NCBI RefSeq assembly: GCF_016650635.1
Contig: NZ_JAEKFI010000004.1
Coordinates: 372,001-436,000, forward strand
DNA length: 64,000 nucleotides
Reading direction: 5' to 3'
From: Pseudomonas sp. TH43
GTDB lineage: Bacteria; Pseudomonadota; Gammaproteobacteria; Pseudomonadales; Pseudomonadaceae
Shown here: in pieces, positions 8,448-16,333 of the stretch
How the letters are laid out: the number at the start of each line of letters is the position of its first letter
Position numbering within the stretch: the stretch's first letter is position 1
Position numbers and translations under genes: made by a program
Notes under the pieces: generated by a model
What the model saw: only the letters and a program-made list of their open reading frames with translations
What the model was told of the DNA's origin: nothing
Database searches by the model: none

Positions 8448-8537
8448 TGTAGGAGCGAGCCTGCTCGCGAAAGCAATTTCAACTTCACCAAAGAAGTCGA
8501 CTGACACACCGCTTTCGCGAGCAGGCTCGCTCCCACA
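8448..8537. repeat. REP-like inverted pair between oprB and gcd
   Basis: Left arm TGTAGGAGCGAGCCTGCTCG followed by CGAAAGC; right arm GCTTTCGCGAGCAGGCTCGC followed by TCCCACA. The arms are inverted copies about 36 bases apart. The same family recurs at 11145, 15746, 18888, 32035, 34240 and 51658. It could act as a transcript-stabilising hairpin after oprB. Confidence 0.9.
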
Positions 8538-8644
8538 TGAAATTCGTTAGCTAGACAAGTTTTTATCTGAACCATACCCGCGCCCAATCGTCATCTACAG
8601 TGACTACAGCGCGGGACTACATAAACGTCACGGAGAATCACACT

Positions 8645-11056
8645 ATGAGCACCGAAAGTGCTTCGAGTCGGGGCCGTCTGCTACCCAGCCTGCTCGGCAT
8701 TCTGCTTCTACTGATGGGCCTGGCCATGCTGGCCGGAGGGGTCAAGCTGAGCATGCTCGGCGGCTCGCTGTACTACCTGCTGGCCGGTATCGGCATTGCG
8801 CTGACCGGTATTCTGTTGCTGCTGCGCCGTCGCGCCGCGCTGGGCCTGTACGCCATCGTGCTGTTTGCCAGCACTGTTTGGGCGCTGTGGGAAGTCGGCC
8901 TGGACTGGTGGCAACTGGTGCCACGTCTGGCCCTGTGGTTCGTTCTCGGCTTCGTGATGTTGCTGCCATGGTTCCGTCGTCCACTGCTGCTCGACGGCCC
9001 GGCGCCAATGGGCACTCGCGGCTTGACCGTGGCTGTGGTGCTGGCCGGCCTCACCGCGCTGATCAGCCTGTTCACCCACCCGGGCGAAACCTTCGGCGAA
9101 CTGGGTCGCGACACCGCCGACACCACCAGCACCGCACCAGCGATGCCGGATGGCGACTGGCAGGCCTATGGCCGCACCGAATTCGGTGACCGTTACTCGC
9201 CGCTGAAGCAGATCACCCCGGCCAACGTCGGCAAGCTGCAAGAAGCCTGGCGCATCCAGACCGGCGATCTGCCGACCGCTGATGACCCGGTTGAGCTGAC
9301 CAACGAAAACACCCCGCTGAAAGCCAACGGCATGATCTATGCCTGCACCGCGCACAGCAAAGTGCTCGCGCTGGACCCGGACACCGGCAAGGAACTGTGG
9401 CGCTTCGACCCGCAGATCAAGAGCCCGGTCGGCTTCAAAGGCTTCGCGCACATGACTTGCCGTGGCGTGTCGTACTACGACGAAGCCGCTTACGCCAAGA
9501 CTGAAAATGCTGCGTCCGCCGTTATCTCCGAAGCTGGCAAAGCCGTTGCTCAGGCCTGCCCGCGTCGTCTGTACCTGCCCACCGCTGATGCCCGCCTGAT
9601 CGCTCTGAACGCCGACACCGGCAAGATCTGCGAAGGCTTCGGCAAAAACGGTGTGGTTGACCTGACCCAAGGCATCGGCCCGTTCACCGCGGGTGGCTAC
9701 TACTCCACCTCGCCGGCCGCGATTACCCGTGATCTGGTGATCATGGGCGGTCACGTTACCGACAACGAATCGACCAACGAGCCATCGGGCGTGATCCGCG
9801 CTTTCGACGTGCACGACGGTCACCTCGTATGGAACTGGGACAGCGACAAGCCAGACGCCACCGAGCCTTTGGCACCGGGCGAAATCTACAGCCGTAACTC
9901 GGCCAACATGTGGTCGCTGGCCAGTGTCGACGAAAAACTCGGCATGGTTTACCTGCCTCTGGGCAACCAGACTCCTGACCAGTGGGGCGCTGACCGCACT
10001 CCTGGCGCCGAGAAATTCAGCGCCGGCGTTGTCGCGCTGGACCTGGCCACCGGTAAAGTGCGCTGGAACTACCAGTTCACTCACCACGACCTGTGGGACA
10101 TGGACGTTGGCAGCCAGCCAACCCTGCTCGACATGAAAACCGCCGACGGCGTGAAACCTGCGCTGATCGCCCCGACCAAACAGGGCAGCCTGTACGTCCT
10201 CGACCGTCGTGACGGTACGCCGATCATCCCGATCAAGGAAATTCCGGTTCCGCAAGGCGCCGTGAAAGGCGACCACACCGCACCGACCCAGGCCCGTTCG
10301 GACCTCAACCTGCTGGCCCCGGAACTGACCGAAAAAGCCATGTGGGGCGCGAGCCCGTTCGACCAGATGCTGTGCCGCATCCAGTTCAAGGAACTGCGTT
10401 ACGAAGGCCAATACACCCCGCCGTCGGAACAGGGCAGCCTGATCTACCCGGGTAACGTCGGTGTGTTCAACTGGGGCGGCGTGTCGGTCGATCCGGTGCG
10501 TCAGATCCTGTTCACCAGCCCGAACTACATGGCCTTCGTGTCGAAAATGGTGCCGCGCGAGCAAGTCGCCGCCGACAGCAAACGCGAAAGCGAAACCGCT
10601 GGCGTGCAACCGAACACCGGCGCGCCATACGCGGTGATCATGCACCCGTTCATGTCGCCACTCGGCGTACCGTGCCAGGCCCCGGCCTGGGGCTACGTTG
10701 CCGGTATCGACCTGACCACTGGCAAAGTCGTGTGGAAACGCAAAAACGGCACCAGCCGCGACAGCTCGCCAATCCCGATCGGCTTCACCCTCGGCGTACC
10801 GAGCATGGGCGGCTCGATGGTGACTGCCGGCGGCGTCGGCTTCCTCAGCGGCACCCTCGACCAGTACCTGCGCGCCTACGACGTGAACAGCGGTAAAGAG
10901 CTGTGGAAATCGCGTCTGCCTGCGGGCGGCCAAGCGACTCCGATGACTTATACCGGCAAGGACGGCAAGCAATACGTCCTGTTGGTTGTGGGTGGTCACG
11001 GTTCGCTGGGCACCAAAATGGGTGACTATGTGATTGCCTACAAACTGCCGGAATAA
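8645..11056 (+). CDS. gcd: Membrane-bound PQQ-dependent glucose dehydrogenase
   Basis: 803 residues from the ATG at 8645, preceded by GGAGA at a good distance; an in-frame ATG at 8600 is less likely. Residues about 10-150 contain five hydrophobic helices that anchor the protein in the inner membrane. The rest is a periplasmic PQQ beta-propeller with its typical blade sequences (WRFDPQIKS, YLPTADARLIALNADTGK, HHDLWDMDVGSQPTL, YVAGIDLTTGKVVWK). It oxidises glucose to gluconolactone and passes electrons to ubiquinone. Pairing with OprB just upstream is the normal Pseudomonas arrangement for direct periplasmic glucose oxidation. It is followed by a good terminator at 11078. Confidence 0.95.
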   Translation: MSTESASSRGRLLPSLLGILLLLMGLAMLAGGVKLSMLGGSLYYLLAGIGIALTGILLLLRRRAALGLYAIVLFASTVWALWEVGLDWWQLVPRLALWFVLGFVMLLPWFRRPLLLDGPAPMGTRGLTVAVVLAGLTALISLFTHPGETFGELGRDTADTTSTAPAMPDGDWQAYGRTEFGDRYSPLKQITPANVGKLQEAWRIQTGDLPTADDPVELTNENTPLKANGMIYACTAHSKVLALDPDTGKELWRFDPQIKSPVGFKGFAHMTCRGVSYYDEAAYAKTENAASAVISEAGKAVAQACPRRLYLPTADARLIALNADTGKICEGFGKNGVVDLTQGIGPFTAGGYYSTSPAAITRDLVIMGGHVTDNESTNEPSGVIRAFDVHDGHLVWNWDSDKPDATEPLAPGEIYSRNSANMWSLASVDEKLGMVYLPLGNQTPDQWGADRTPGAEKFSAGVVALDLATGKVRWNYQFTHHDLWDMDVGSQPTLLDMKTADGVKPALIAPTKQGSLYVLDRRDGTPIIPIKEIPVPQGAVKGDHTAPTQARSDLNLLAPELTEKAMWGASPFDQMLCRIQFKELRYEGQYTPPSEQGSLIYPGNVGVFNWGGVSVDPVRQILFTSPNYMAFVSKMVPREQVAADSKRESETAGVQPNTGAPYAVIMHPFMSPLGVPCQAPAWGYVAGIDLTTGKVVWKRKNGTSRDSSPIPIGFTLGVPSMGGSMVTAGGVGFLSGTLDQYLRAYDVNSGKELWKSRLPAGGQATPMTYTGKDGKQYVLLVVGGHGSLGTKMGDYVIAYKLPE

Positions 11057-11077
11057 GCGTTAGCGGCGGTAAAGAAG

Positions 11078-11111
11078 AAGGCGATGTCCCGCAAGGGTCA
11101 TCGCCTTTTTT
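11078..11111 (+). terminator. Rho-independent terminator of gcd
   Basis: Stem AAGGCGATG / CATCGCCTT with a 12-base loop, followed by a run of six T. It starts 22 bases after the gcd stop codon. Confidence 0.9.
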
Positions 11112-11144
11112 GTGCACACCATTTCTGCATACACCTGAGGACCC

Positions 11145-11234
11145 TGTGGGAGCGAGCCTGCTCGCGAAGGCGTCAGCACATTCAACATCTACGGTGCCTG
11201 ACACACCGCTTTCGCGAGCAGGCTCGCTCCCACA
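11145..11234. repeat. REP-like inverted pair
   Basis: TGTGGGAGCGAGCCTGCTCG plus CGAAGGCG on the left and its inverted copy CGCTTTCGCGAGCAGGCTCG plus CTCCCACA on the right, separated by about 35 bases. Same family as 8448-8537. Confidence 0.9.
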
Positions 11235-11356
11235 AGTTTGATCCGCATTGGCCTGTGGGAAATGTGCTTGTCCTACAGACGCTGAAAATTGCGCGGAGTT
11301 TTCCGACAAGTCGCGTCGGTTGTGCCTCGGAAATTGGCTGGATAGGCTCGGGGGGT

Positions 11357-11563
11357 CGCTGCATATTCAGCGAACGGGCGTCGCGGCCCGACCTCTTAAG
11401 GCATAATCGCCCGCTGACTGCAGGACATAAGTGTCTGTCGGTTTGTTTTATGGCGGCTGTGCGCGGGATACCTACGGGTATGCCGAAGTGCCTTGGGAGT
11501 CGGTCCGCGAACCCGCGTATAGCTGCCACCCTCGAGTTGCGTCGCGGCAACCAAAGGGATGGC
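11357..11563 (+). ncRNA. Candidate large structured RNA / leader upstream of the DUF6124 gene
   Basis: The region before the DUF6124 gene can fold into a series of helices on the plus strand. In order: TCGCTG/CAGCGA (11356-11373); CGGGC-GTCGCG-GCCCG (11375-11390); GACA-TAAG-TGTC (11424-11435); a 17-bp helix pairing 11451-11467 with 11512-11528, with three G-U wobbles, that encloses an ATACC-TACG-GGTAT hairpin (11468-11481) and a CCGA/TCGG hairpin (11483-11503); then GTTGC-GTCGCG-GCAAC (11536-11551) nested in GCCA-CCCT/AGGG-A-TGGC (11525-11563). The last helix competes with the 3' arm of the long helix. The helix pairings are read directly; that the RNA exists or regulates is inference. No known RNA family was recognised. 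Confidence 0.5.
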
Positions 11564-11588
11564 TCCAACATTTCCCAAGGAGTCAAAA

Positions 11589-11954
11589 GTGATCAAACCA
11601 ACACCCAACCCGCCCGCAGCGGACGACACTACCCCCTACGAATTCCCCGGTTCAAAAAGATTCCACGAAGCCGCCGAACGCGCCCTCGACCACTATCTCA
11701 AACCCAACGCCTTAACCCTGCGCTTTCACAAACCCAGCACCATGTTCCAGGTCGTCAGCGACATGGATAACGAGAGCCTGCTGGCCCACGCCTGCGAATC
11801 ACTGGCCTCGGCCAGCATCATGACCAGCGATATTGCCGCTTATGTGGATACGCCGCAGCGGCATACGATTCTGGCGATCCAGCAAATCATCATGCTGGCA
11901 GAGCTGGCGGTGAATCGCGTGCTGGATAACGTGGAACTACCTGCACAAGGCTGA
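11589..11954 (+). CDS. DUF6124 family protein (function unknown)
   Basis: 121 residues. I chose the GTG at 11589 because AAGGAG lies 7 bases upstream and the protein then opens with the family's usual MxKxTPNPP (here MIKPTPNPPAADDTTPYEF). An ATG at 11559 lies inside the predicted RNA helix and has no ribosome site. The rest is helical: AAERALDHYL, ESLLAHACESLASASIMTSDIA and HTILAIQQIIMLAELAVNRVLDN. There is no signal peptide, membrane segment or catalytic motif. Proteins of this family are common and often multicopy in Pseudomonas, with no known function. The striking feature is the long structured region in front of it. Confidence 0.75.
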   Translation: MIKPTPNPPAADDTTPYEFPGSKRFHEAAERALDHYLKPNALTLRFHKPSTMFQVVSDMDNESLLAHACESLASASIMTSDIAAYVDTPQRHTILAIQQIIMLAELAVNRVLDNVELPAQG

Positions 11955-12033
11955 TGCTCCACTGCGCGCGTGCGGAGTGGACTGACATTCGATCGCAGCC
12001 GCCCACGCGTGCAGCCCTGTAGAACCAGGGTCG

Positions 12034-12429
12034 TTACTGCGTAACCAGATCAAATTCACCCAGAATATCGATATCGAGATTTGACAGATCTTTGGCCTTT
12101 ACATCGAAAGACATCCGGTATCGGCCAGCCGTCGGGCTGAAATCAATGGTAACCGTACCTGCATCCGCACTGGCACGCTCCAGGACATTGCCTAACAGGG
12201 AGCGATACGTGAGCTTATGGAAAGTGGGCAGGTCGTCTGGTTGCAGTTGTTTCACATGAATGTAGATCGTTCTGTGATCCCCGAAACTGGCGGTTTTCTC
12301 TGCACCGTAGCAATGCCAATACTCGCCATCAAAAAAGACACTGACCTCATTCGCTATAAACTCCTGCCCCTGAACCTTCGCCGTAAAAACTCCCGAGGTA
12401 CTTGAGGTCACAACATTGGCATCAGTCAT
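12034..12429 (-). CDS. Hypothetical protein, 131 residues
   Basis: I do not recognise this protein. The start at 12429 is supported by GGAG 7 bases upstream (GGAGCTGAAT before ATG); the frame is open up to 12561 but without a comparable site. There is no signal peptide. The sequence is strand-rich with regular aromatic and charged alternation (GVFTAKVQGQEFIANEVSVF, FDGEYWHCYGAEK, TIYIHVKQL, GTVTIDFSPTAGRYRMSFDV, DIDILGEFDLVTQ), suggesting a small beta-sandwich or beta-barrel. The T and S rich N-terminus is probably flexible. It is convergent with the DUF6124 gene and sits beside a repeat-rich patch, so it looks like an accessory gene. Confidence 0.6.
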   Translation of the reverse strand: MTDANVVTSSTSGVFTAKVQGQEFIANEVSVFFDGEYWHCYGAEKTASFGDHRTIYIHVKQLQPDDLPTFHKLTYRSLLGNVLERASADAGTVTIDFSPTAGRYRMSFDVKAKDLSNLDIDILGEFDLVTQ

Positions 12430-13304
12430 ATTCAGCTCCGTTGAATTGCAAAGTGGAGCGCAGATCGTGCGGGTGAATCGCAAGAGAAACACCTGACAGA
12501 TCTGACAGGTTTTTAGATCCAATAAGCCAGTGACGGCGACGGGATATAGCTTAGATAGCAACGCCCACCGACAAGCGTCTCAGCGCAATGATCGCGAGCA
12601 GACTCAATTGCACATTGGAGTTGATTACAGCCAGTTAGAAATTGGTGAGCTTTAAGACCGCCATCGCTGGCAAGCCAGCTCCCACAGGATTGATGTCCAC
12701 CTGAAGCAGAAGAGTCGGCTGTCAGGCCGCCTTCGCGAGCAAGCTTTGCTCCTACAAGATCAAGAGCGAGACCAAAAGATCGCAGCCTGCGGCAGCTCCT
12801 ACATGAAACTCGCGGCGCAGCCGCACCACTCGCAGGATGAGCGTTAGCTCGGCAGCAGCCCTTGATCTAGATCCAAGGGCGACGTCGGAAGGCTGAGTGG
12901 AGGGAATGATCCGGGGGTGGGAGCGCAGCGACCGTTTGGCGCAGCCAAACACATCGAGAGGAGGTGCAGCGCAGCAAACCGTAGGCGATGCCCCCCGGAT
13001 CAATCCCGCAGCGAAGGAACCCCGAGCCCCAGCGAGCGGGCCGCACGCAGGAGCAAAGCCTTTTCGGTTACCTTTTCGGCGTTTGGAAAAGGTGACTCGC
13101 CGTAAGGGCGAAACCTTAATCCGCCATCACCAAAAAAACCGATATACACCCAAAACCCCAAGAGCATGGTCGGCCCAAAGGCCGCCAAGTCAAAAGCGTG
13201 ACCCCTGTCAAAACCCTGAACATACAAGCAGAAACATCCCCTCCCATTGAAACCACCCAAAGCCTGCCCCATCTAAGATCCATACTCCATTGCGCAGGTG
13301 CCCC
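12430..13304. other. 875-base gene-free region of repeats upstream of asrA
   Basis: No convincing gene. It contains single half-elements of three repeat families: CCATCGCTGGCAAGCCAGCT near 12660-12690, CCTTCGCGAGCAAGCTTTGC near 12728-12757, and AAAGATCGCAGCCTGCGGCA near 12774-12803. A long composite repeat follows at about 12830-13150. The short open frames here are translations of repeats and show no codon bias typical of the organism. Confidence 0.7.
12830..13150. repeat. Long composite Pseudomonas intergenic repeat
   Basis: Includes a block with the dyad GGTTACCTTTTCGGCGTTTG..AAAAGGTGACTCGCCGTAAG near 13066-13108 and an upstream part rich in GCGCAGC words (GGGAGCGCAGCGACCG, TTTGGCGCAGCCAAAC). 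From memory, DNA of this type (AAGGTGACTCGCCGTAAGGG) recurs between genes in many Pseudomonas genomes. I see only one copy in this window, so the limits are approximate. Confidence 0.5.
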
Positions 13305-15722
13305 ATGAGCGACCAGCAAGAATTCCCGGACAACCCAGACGACTACACCGAAGCCGAACACATCGAACACACCTCTTCAGGCAAAGGCCTCGCCCTGCCC
13401 GGCCAGAACCTGCCGGACAAGGTCTACATCATCCCGATCCACAACCGCCCGTTCTTCCCGGCTCAAGTCCTGCCGGTCATCGTCAACGAAGAACCCTGGG
13501 CCGAAACCCTCGATCTGGTGAGCAAATCCGACCACCACTCCCTGGCCCTGTTCTTCATGGACACGCCCCAGGAAGACCCGCGCCACTTCAATACCGGCGC
13601 ACTCCCCGAATACGGCACGCTGGTCAAAGTCCATCACGCCAGCCGCGAAAACGGCAAACTCCAGTTCGTCGCCCAAGGCCTGAGCCGCGTCCGTATCAAG
13701 ACTTGGCTGAAACACCACCGGCCACCGTATCTGGTGGAAGTCGAATACCCGCACCAGCCGACCGAGCCGACCGACGAGGTCAAGGCCTACGGCATGGCGC
13801 TGATCAACGCGATCAAGGAACTGCTGCCGCTCAACCCGCTGTATAGCGAAGAACTGAAGAACTACCTCAACCGCTTCAGCCCCAACGATCCGTCACCGCT
13901 GACCGACTTCGCCGCCGCGCTGACCTCGGCCACCGGCCCCGAACTGCAAGAAGTGCTCGACTGCGTGCCGATGCTCAAGCGCATGGAAAAAGTCCTGCCG
14001 ATGCTGCGCAAGGAAGTCGAAGTCGCGCGCCTGCAAAAAGAGATCTCGGCAGAAGTTAACCGCAAGATCGGCGAGCATCAGCGTGAGTTCTTCCTCAAAG
14101 AGCAACTCAAAGTCATCCAGCAGGAACTTGGCCTGACCAAGGACGACCGCAGCGCCGACCTCGAACAGTTCGAACAGCGTCTGGAAGGCAAAGTCCTGCC
14201 GGCGCAGGTGCAAAAGCGCCTTGAAGAAGAAATGAACAAACTGTCGATCCTCGAGACCGGCTCGCCGGAGTACGCGGTCACTCGTAACTATCTCGACTGG
14301 GCAACCTCGGTGCCGTGGGGCGTCTACGGCGAGGACAAACTCGACCTCAAGCACGCTCGCAAAATCCTCGACAAACACCACGCCGGCCTCGATGACATCA
14401 AGGATCGCATCCTCGAATTCCTCGCTGTCGGTGCCTATAAAGGCGAAATCAGCGGTTCCATCGTGCTGCTGGTCGGCCCACCGGGCGTGGGTAAAACCAG
14501 CGTTGGCAAATCCATCGCCGAATCCCTTGGCCGGCCGTTCTATCGCTTCAGCCTCGGCGGCATGCGTGACGAGGCCGAGATCAAGGGCCATCGTCGCACC
14601 TACATCGGCGCGCAGCCGGGCAAACTCGTGCAGGCGTTGAAAGACGTCGAAGTGATGAACCCGGTGATCATGCTCGACGAGATCGACAAGATGGGCCAAA
14701 GCTACCAGGGCGACCCGGCCTCGGCGCTGCTGGAAACCCTTGACCCGGAACAGAACGTCGAATTCCTCGACCACTATCTGGACTTGCGCATGGACTTGTC
14801 GAAAGTCCTCTTCGTCTGCACCGCCAACACCCTCGATTCGATCCCCGGTCCGTTGCTCGACCGCATGGAAGTGATTCGCCTGTCGGGCTACATCACTGAA
14901 GAAAAAGTCGCCATCGCCAAGCGTCACCTGTGGCCGAAACTGCTGGAGAAGGCTGGCGTGTCGAAGGGCAGCCTGAGCATCAACGACAGCGCGCTCAAGG
15001 CCTTGATCGACGGTTACGCCCGTGAAGCCGGGGTGCGTCAGTTGGAAAAACAACTGGGCAAACTGGTGCGTAAAGCGGTGATGAAGCTGATCGACGATCC
15101 GAAAGCGGTGATCAAGCTCGGGCCGAAAGACCTCGAAGCGTCACTGGGACATCCGGTGTTTCGCAACGAGCAAGTGTTGTCCGGCACCGGCGTCATCACC
15201 GGACTGGCCTGGACCAGCATGGGCGGCGCCACCTTGCCGATCGAAGCGACGCGGATTCACACGCTCAATCGCGGTTTCAAACTCACCGGGCAGTTGGGTG
15301 ATGTGATGAAGGAATCGGCAGAGATCGCCTACAGCTACGTCAGCTCGCACCTCAAGCAATTCGGCGGCGATGCGAAGTTCTTCGACGAAGCCTTCGTCCA
15401 CCTGCACGTTCCGGAAGGCGCCACACCGAAGGACGGCCCAAGCGCCGGCGTGACGATGGCCAGCGCCCTGCTCTCGCTCGCGCGTAATCAACCGCCGAAG
15501 AAAGGCGTGGCCATGACCGGCGAACTGACGCTGACCGGGCATGTACTGCCGATTGGCGGCGTGCGCGAGAAGGTGATTGCGGCAAGAAGACAGAAGATTT
15601 TCGAGCTGATATTGCCGGAACCGAACCGGGGTAACTTCGAGGAACTGCCGGATTATCTGAAGGAAGGGATTACCGTGCACTTCGCCAAGCGGTTTGCGGA
15701 TGTAGCGAAGGTGCTCTTCTGA
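13305..15722 (+). CDS. asrA: ATP-dependent Lon-type (S16) protease, AsrA-like
   Basis: 805 residues from the ATG at 13305 (AGGTG box upstream). Domain order: Lon N-terminal substrate-binding domain (about 40-240), a coiled region (VARLQKEISAEVNRKIGEHQREF), AAA+ ATPase with Walker A GPPGVGKT (about 390-397) and Walker B VIMLDEID, then the S16 protease domain with catalytic Ser713 (PKDGPSAG) and Lys756 (GGVREKVIAARR), spaced 43 apart as in E. coli Lon. It is not next to clpX or hupB, so it is not the canonical Lon. The chagasin-type inhibitor gene immediately downstream matches the P. aeruginosa asrA (PA0779)-icp (PA0778) neighbourhood; AsrA is linked to stress responses including aminoglycoside exposure. 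Confidence 0.85.
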   Translation: MSDQQEFPDNPDDYTEAEHIEHTSSGKGLALPGQNLPDKVYIIPIHNRPFFPAQVLPVIVNEEPWAETLDLVSKSDHHSLALFFMDTPQEDPRHFNTGALPEYGTLVKVHHASRENGKLQFVAQGLSRVRIKTWLKHHRPPYLVEVEYPHQPTEPTDEVKAYGMALINAIKELLPLNPLYSEELKNYLNRFSPNDPSPLTDFAAALTSATGPELQEVLDCVPMLKRMEKVLPMLRKEVEVARLQKEISAEVNRKIGEHQREFFLKEQLKVIQQELGLTKDDRSADLEQFEQRLEGKVLPAQVQKRLEEEMNKLSILETGSPEYAVTRNYLDWATSVPWGVYGEDKLDLKHARKILDKHHAGLDDIKDRILEFLAVGAYKGEISGSIVLLVGPPGVGKTSVGKSIAESLGRPFYRFSLGGMRDEAEIKGHRRTYIGAQPGKLVQALKDVEVMNPVIMLDEIDKMGQSYQGDPASALLETLDPEQNVEFLDHYLDLRMDLSKVLFVCTANTLDSIPGPLLDRMEVIRLSGYITEEKVAIAKRHLWPKLLEKAGVSKGSLSINDSALKALIDGYAREAGVRQLEKQLGKLVRKAVMKLIDDPKAVIKLGPKDLEASLGHPVFRNEQVLSGTGVITGLAWTSMGGATLPIEATRIHTLNRGFKLTGQLGDVMKESAEIAYSYVSSHLKQFGGDAKFFDEAFVHLHVPEGATPKDGPSAGVTMASALLSLARNQPPKKGVAMTGELTLTGHVLPIGGVREKVIAARRQKIFELILPEPNRGNFEELPDYLKEGITVHFAKRFADVAKVLF

Positions 15723-15745
15723 TAGTTCTTTGGTGGCATGACTAC

Positions 15746-15845
15746 CGTTATCGCGAGCAGGCTCACTCCTACAGTGAGAGGTGGTGTTCACAAATCCTGT
15801 GTTCACCACAAACCCCTGTAGGAGTGAGCCTGCTCGCGATGGCGT
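15746..15845. repeat. REP-like inverted pair (tail-to-tail order)
   Basis: TATCGCGAGCAGGCTCACTC then CTACA on the left and TGTAGGAGTGAGCCTGCTCG then CGATGG on the right, an A/T variant of the 8448 family. Between the arms lies a second dyad (GGTGGTGTTCAC..GTTCACCACA). Confidence 0.85.
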
Positions 15846-15938
15846 CAGCCCGGACACCAACCCGCCCTGACTGTCACACTTTGTCTCATCTTCAGTTATG
15901 CTCGCCGTTCGTCGTGAACGCTCGGAGCTGCTGAACTT

Positions 15939-16331
15939 ATGTCCCCCACTCGCCTGTTTGTCCCCCTCGCCCTTTCGTTGCTGGCCGCTTGCGCCACCCA
16001 ACCGAAACAGAACGTGACCGTGGAAAAACAAAGCGAATGCCCGGTGCGGCTCACCAACGGCCAAAACCTCATCATCATGCTGCCAAGCAACCCAACCACC
16101 GGCTATCGCTGGGCCATTCAGGACTCGGCTGGTGGTGTATTGCGCGCACTCAGCCCCGAGGTTTACAGCAATCCGGAAGATGCCGGTGTGGTCGGCGCGG
16201 CCGGACTTTCCACCTGGCGCTTTCAAGCGTTCGCCCCCGGCACCGGGCGTCTGCGCCTGACCTCGCAACAGCCGTGGGCCCCGGAAGTGCTGCCGGTGGA
16301 AACCTTTGACTGCGCCATTTCGGTGAACTGA
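15939..16331 (+). CDS. icp: Chagasin-family (I42) cysteine-protease inhibitor, lipoprotein
   Basis: 130 residues. A lipoprotein signal peptide (LALSLLAAC, Cys18) predicts anchoring to an outer or inner membrane facing the periplasm. The mature part carries the inhibitor loops of the chagasin fold: NPTTGYRW (about residues 50-57), a glycine-rich loop GVVGAAGLSTWRF (about 86-98) and the third loop QQPWAPE (about 111-117). Such proteins block papain-type cysteine peptidases. It lies 216 bases after the Lon-type protease and 2 bases before the YhhN-type gene, with which it is probably co-transcribed. Confidence 0.85.
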   Translation: MSPTRLFVPLALSLLAACATQPKQNVTVEKQSECPVRLTNGQNLIIMLPSNPTTGYRWAIQDSAGGVLRALSPEVYSNPEDAGVVGAAGLSTWRFQAFAPGTGRLRLTSQQPWAPEVLPVETFDCAISVN

Positions 16332-16333
16332 TC

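Noticed and set aside
8708..10999. 763-codon open frame on the minus strand opposite gcd
   Set aside because: Shadow of the glucose dehydrogenase gene; no start site, no family resemblance.
11084..11770. 228-codon open frame on the plus strand
   Set aside because: It starts in the gcd terminator and runs through a REP pair (LWERACSRRR is translated repeat), the predicted RNA and the DUF6124 gene in a different frame.
11951..11990. Terminator of the DUF6124 gene (CCACT..AGTGG)
   Set aside because: The stem has a mismatch and no T run follows, so I do not call it.
12752..13370. Several 60-120 codon frames in the repeat patch before asrA
   Set aside because: They translate known repeat types and lack ribosome sites.
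13305..15722. Canonical Lon
   Set aside because: Neighbours clpX and hupB are absent, and the chagasin-type gene downstream points to the second Lon-type protease (AsrA).
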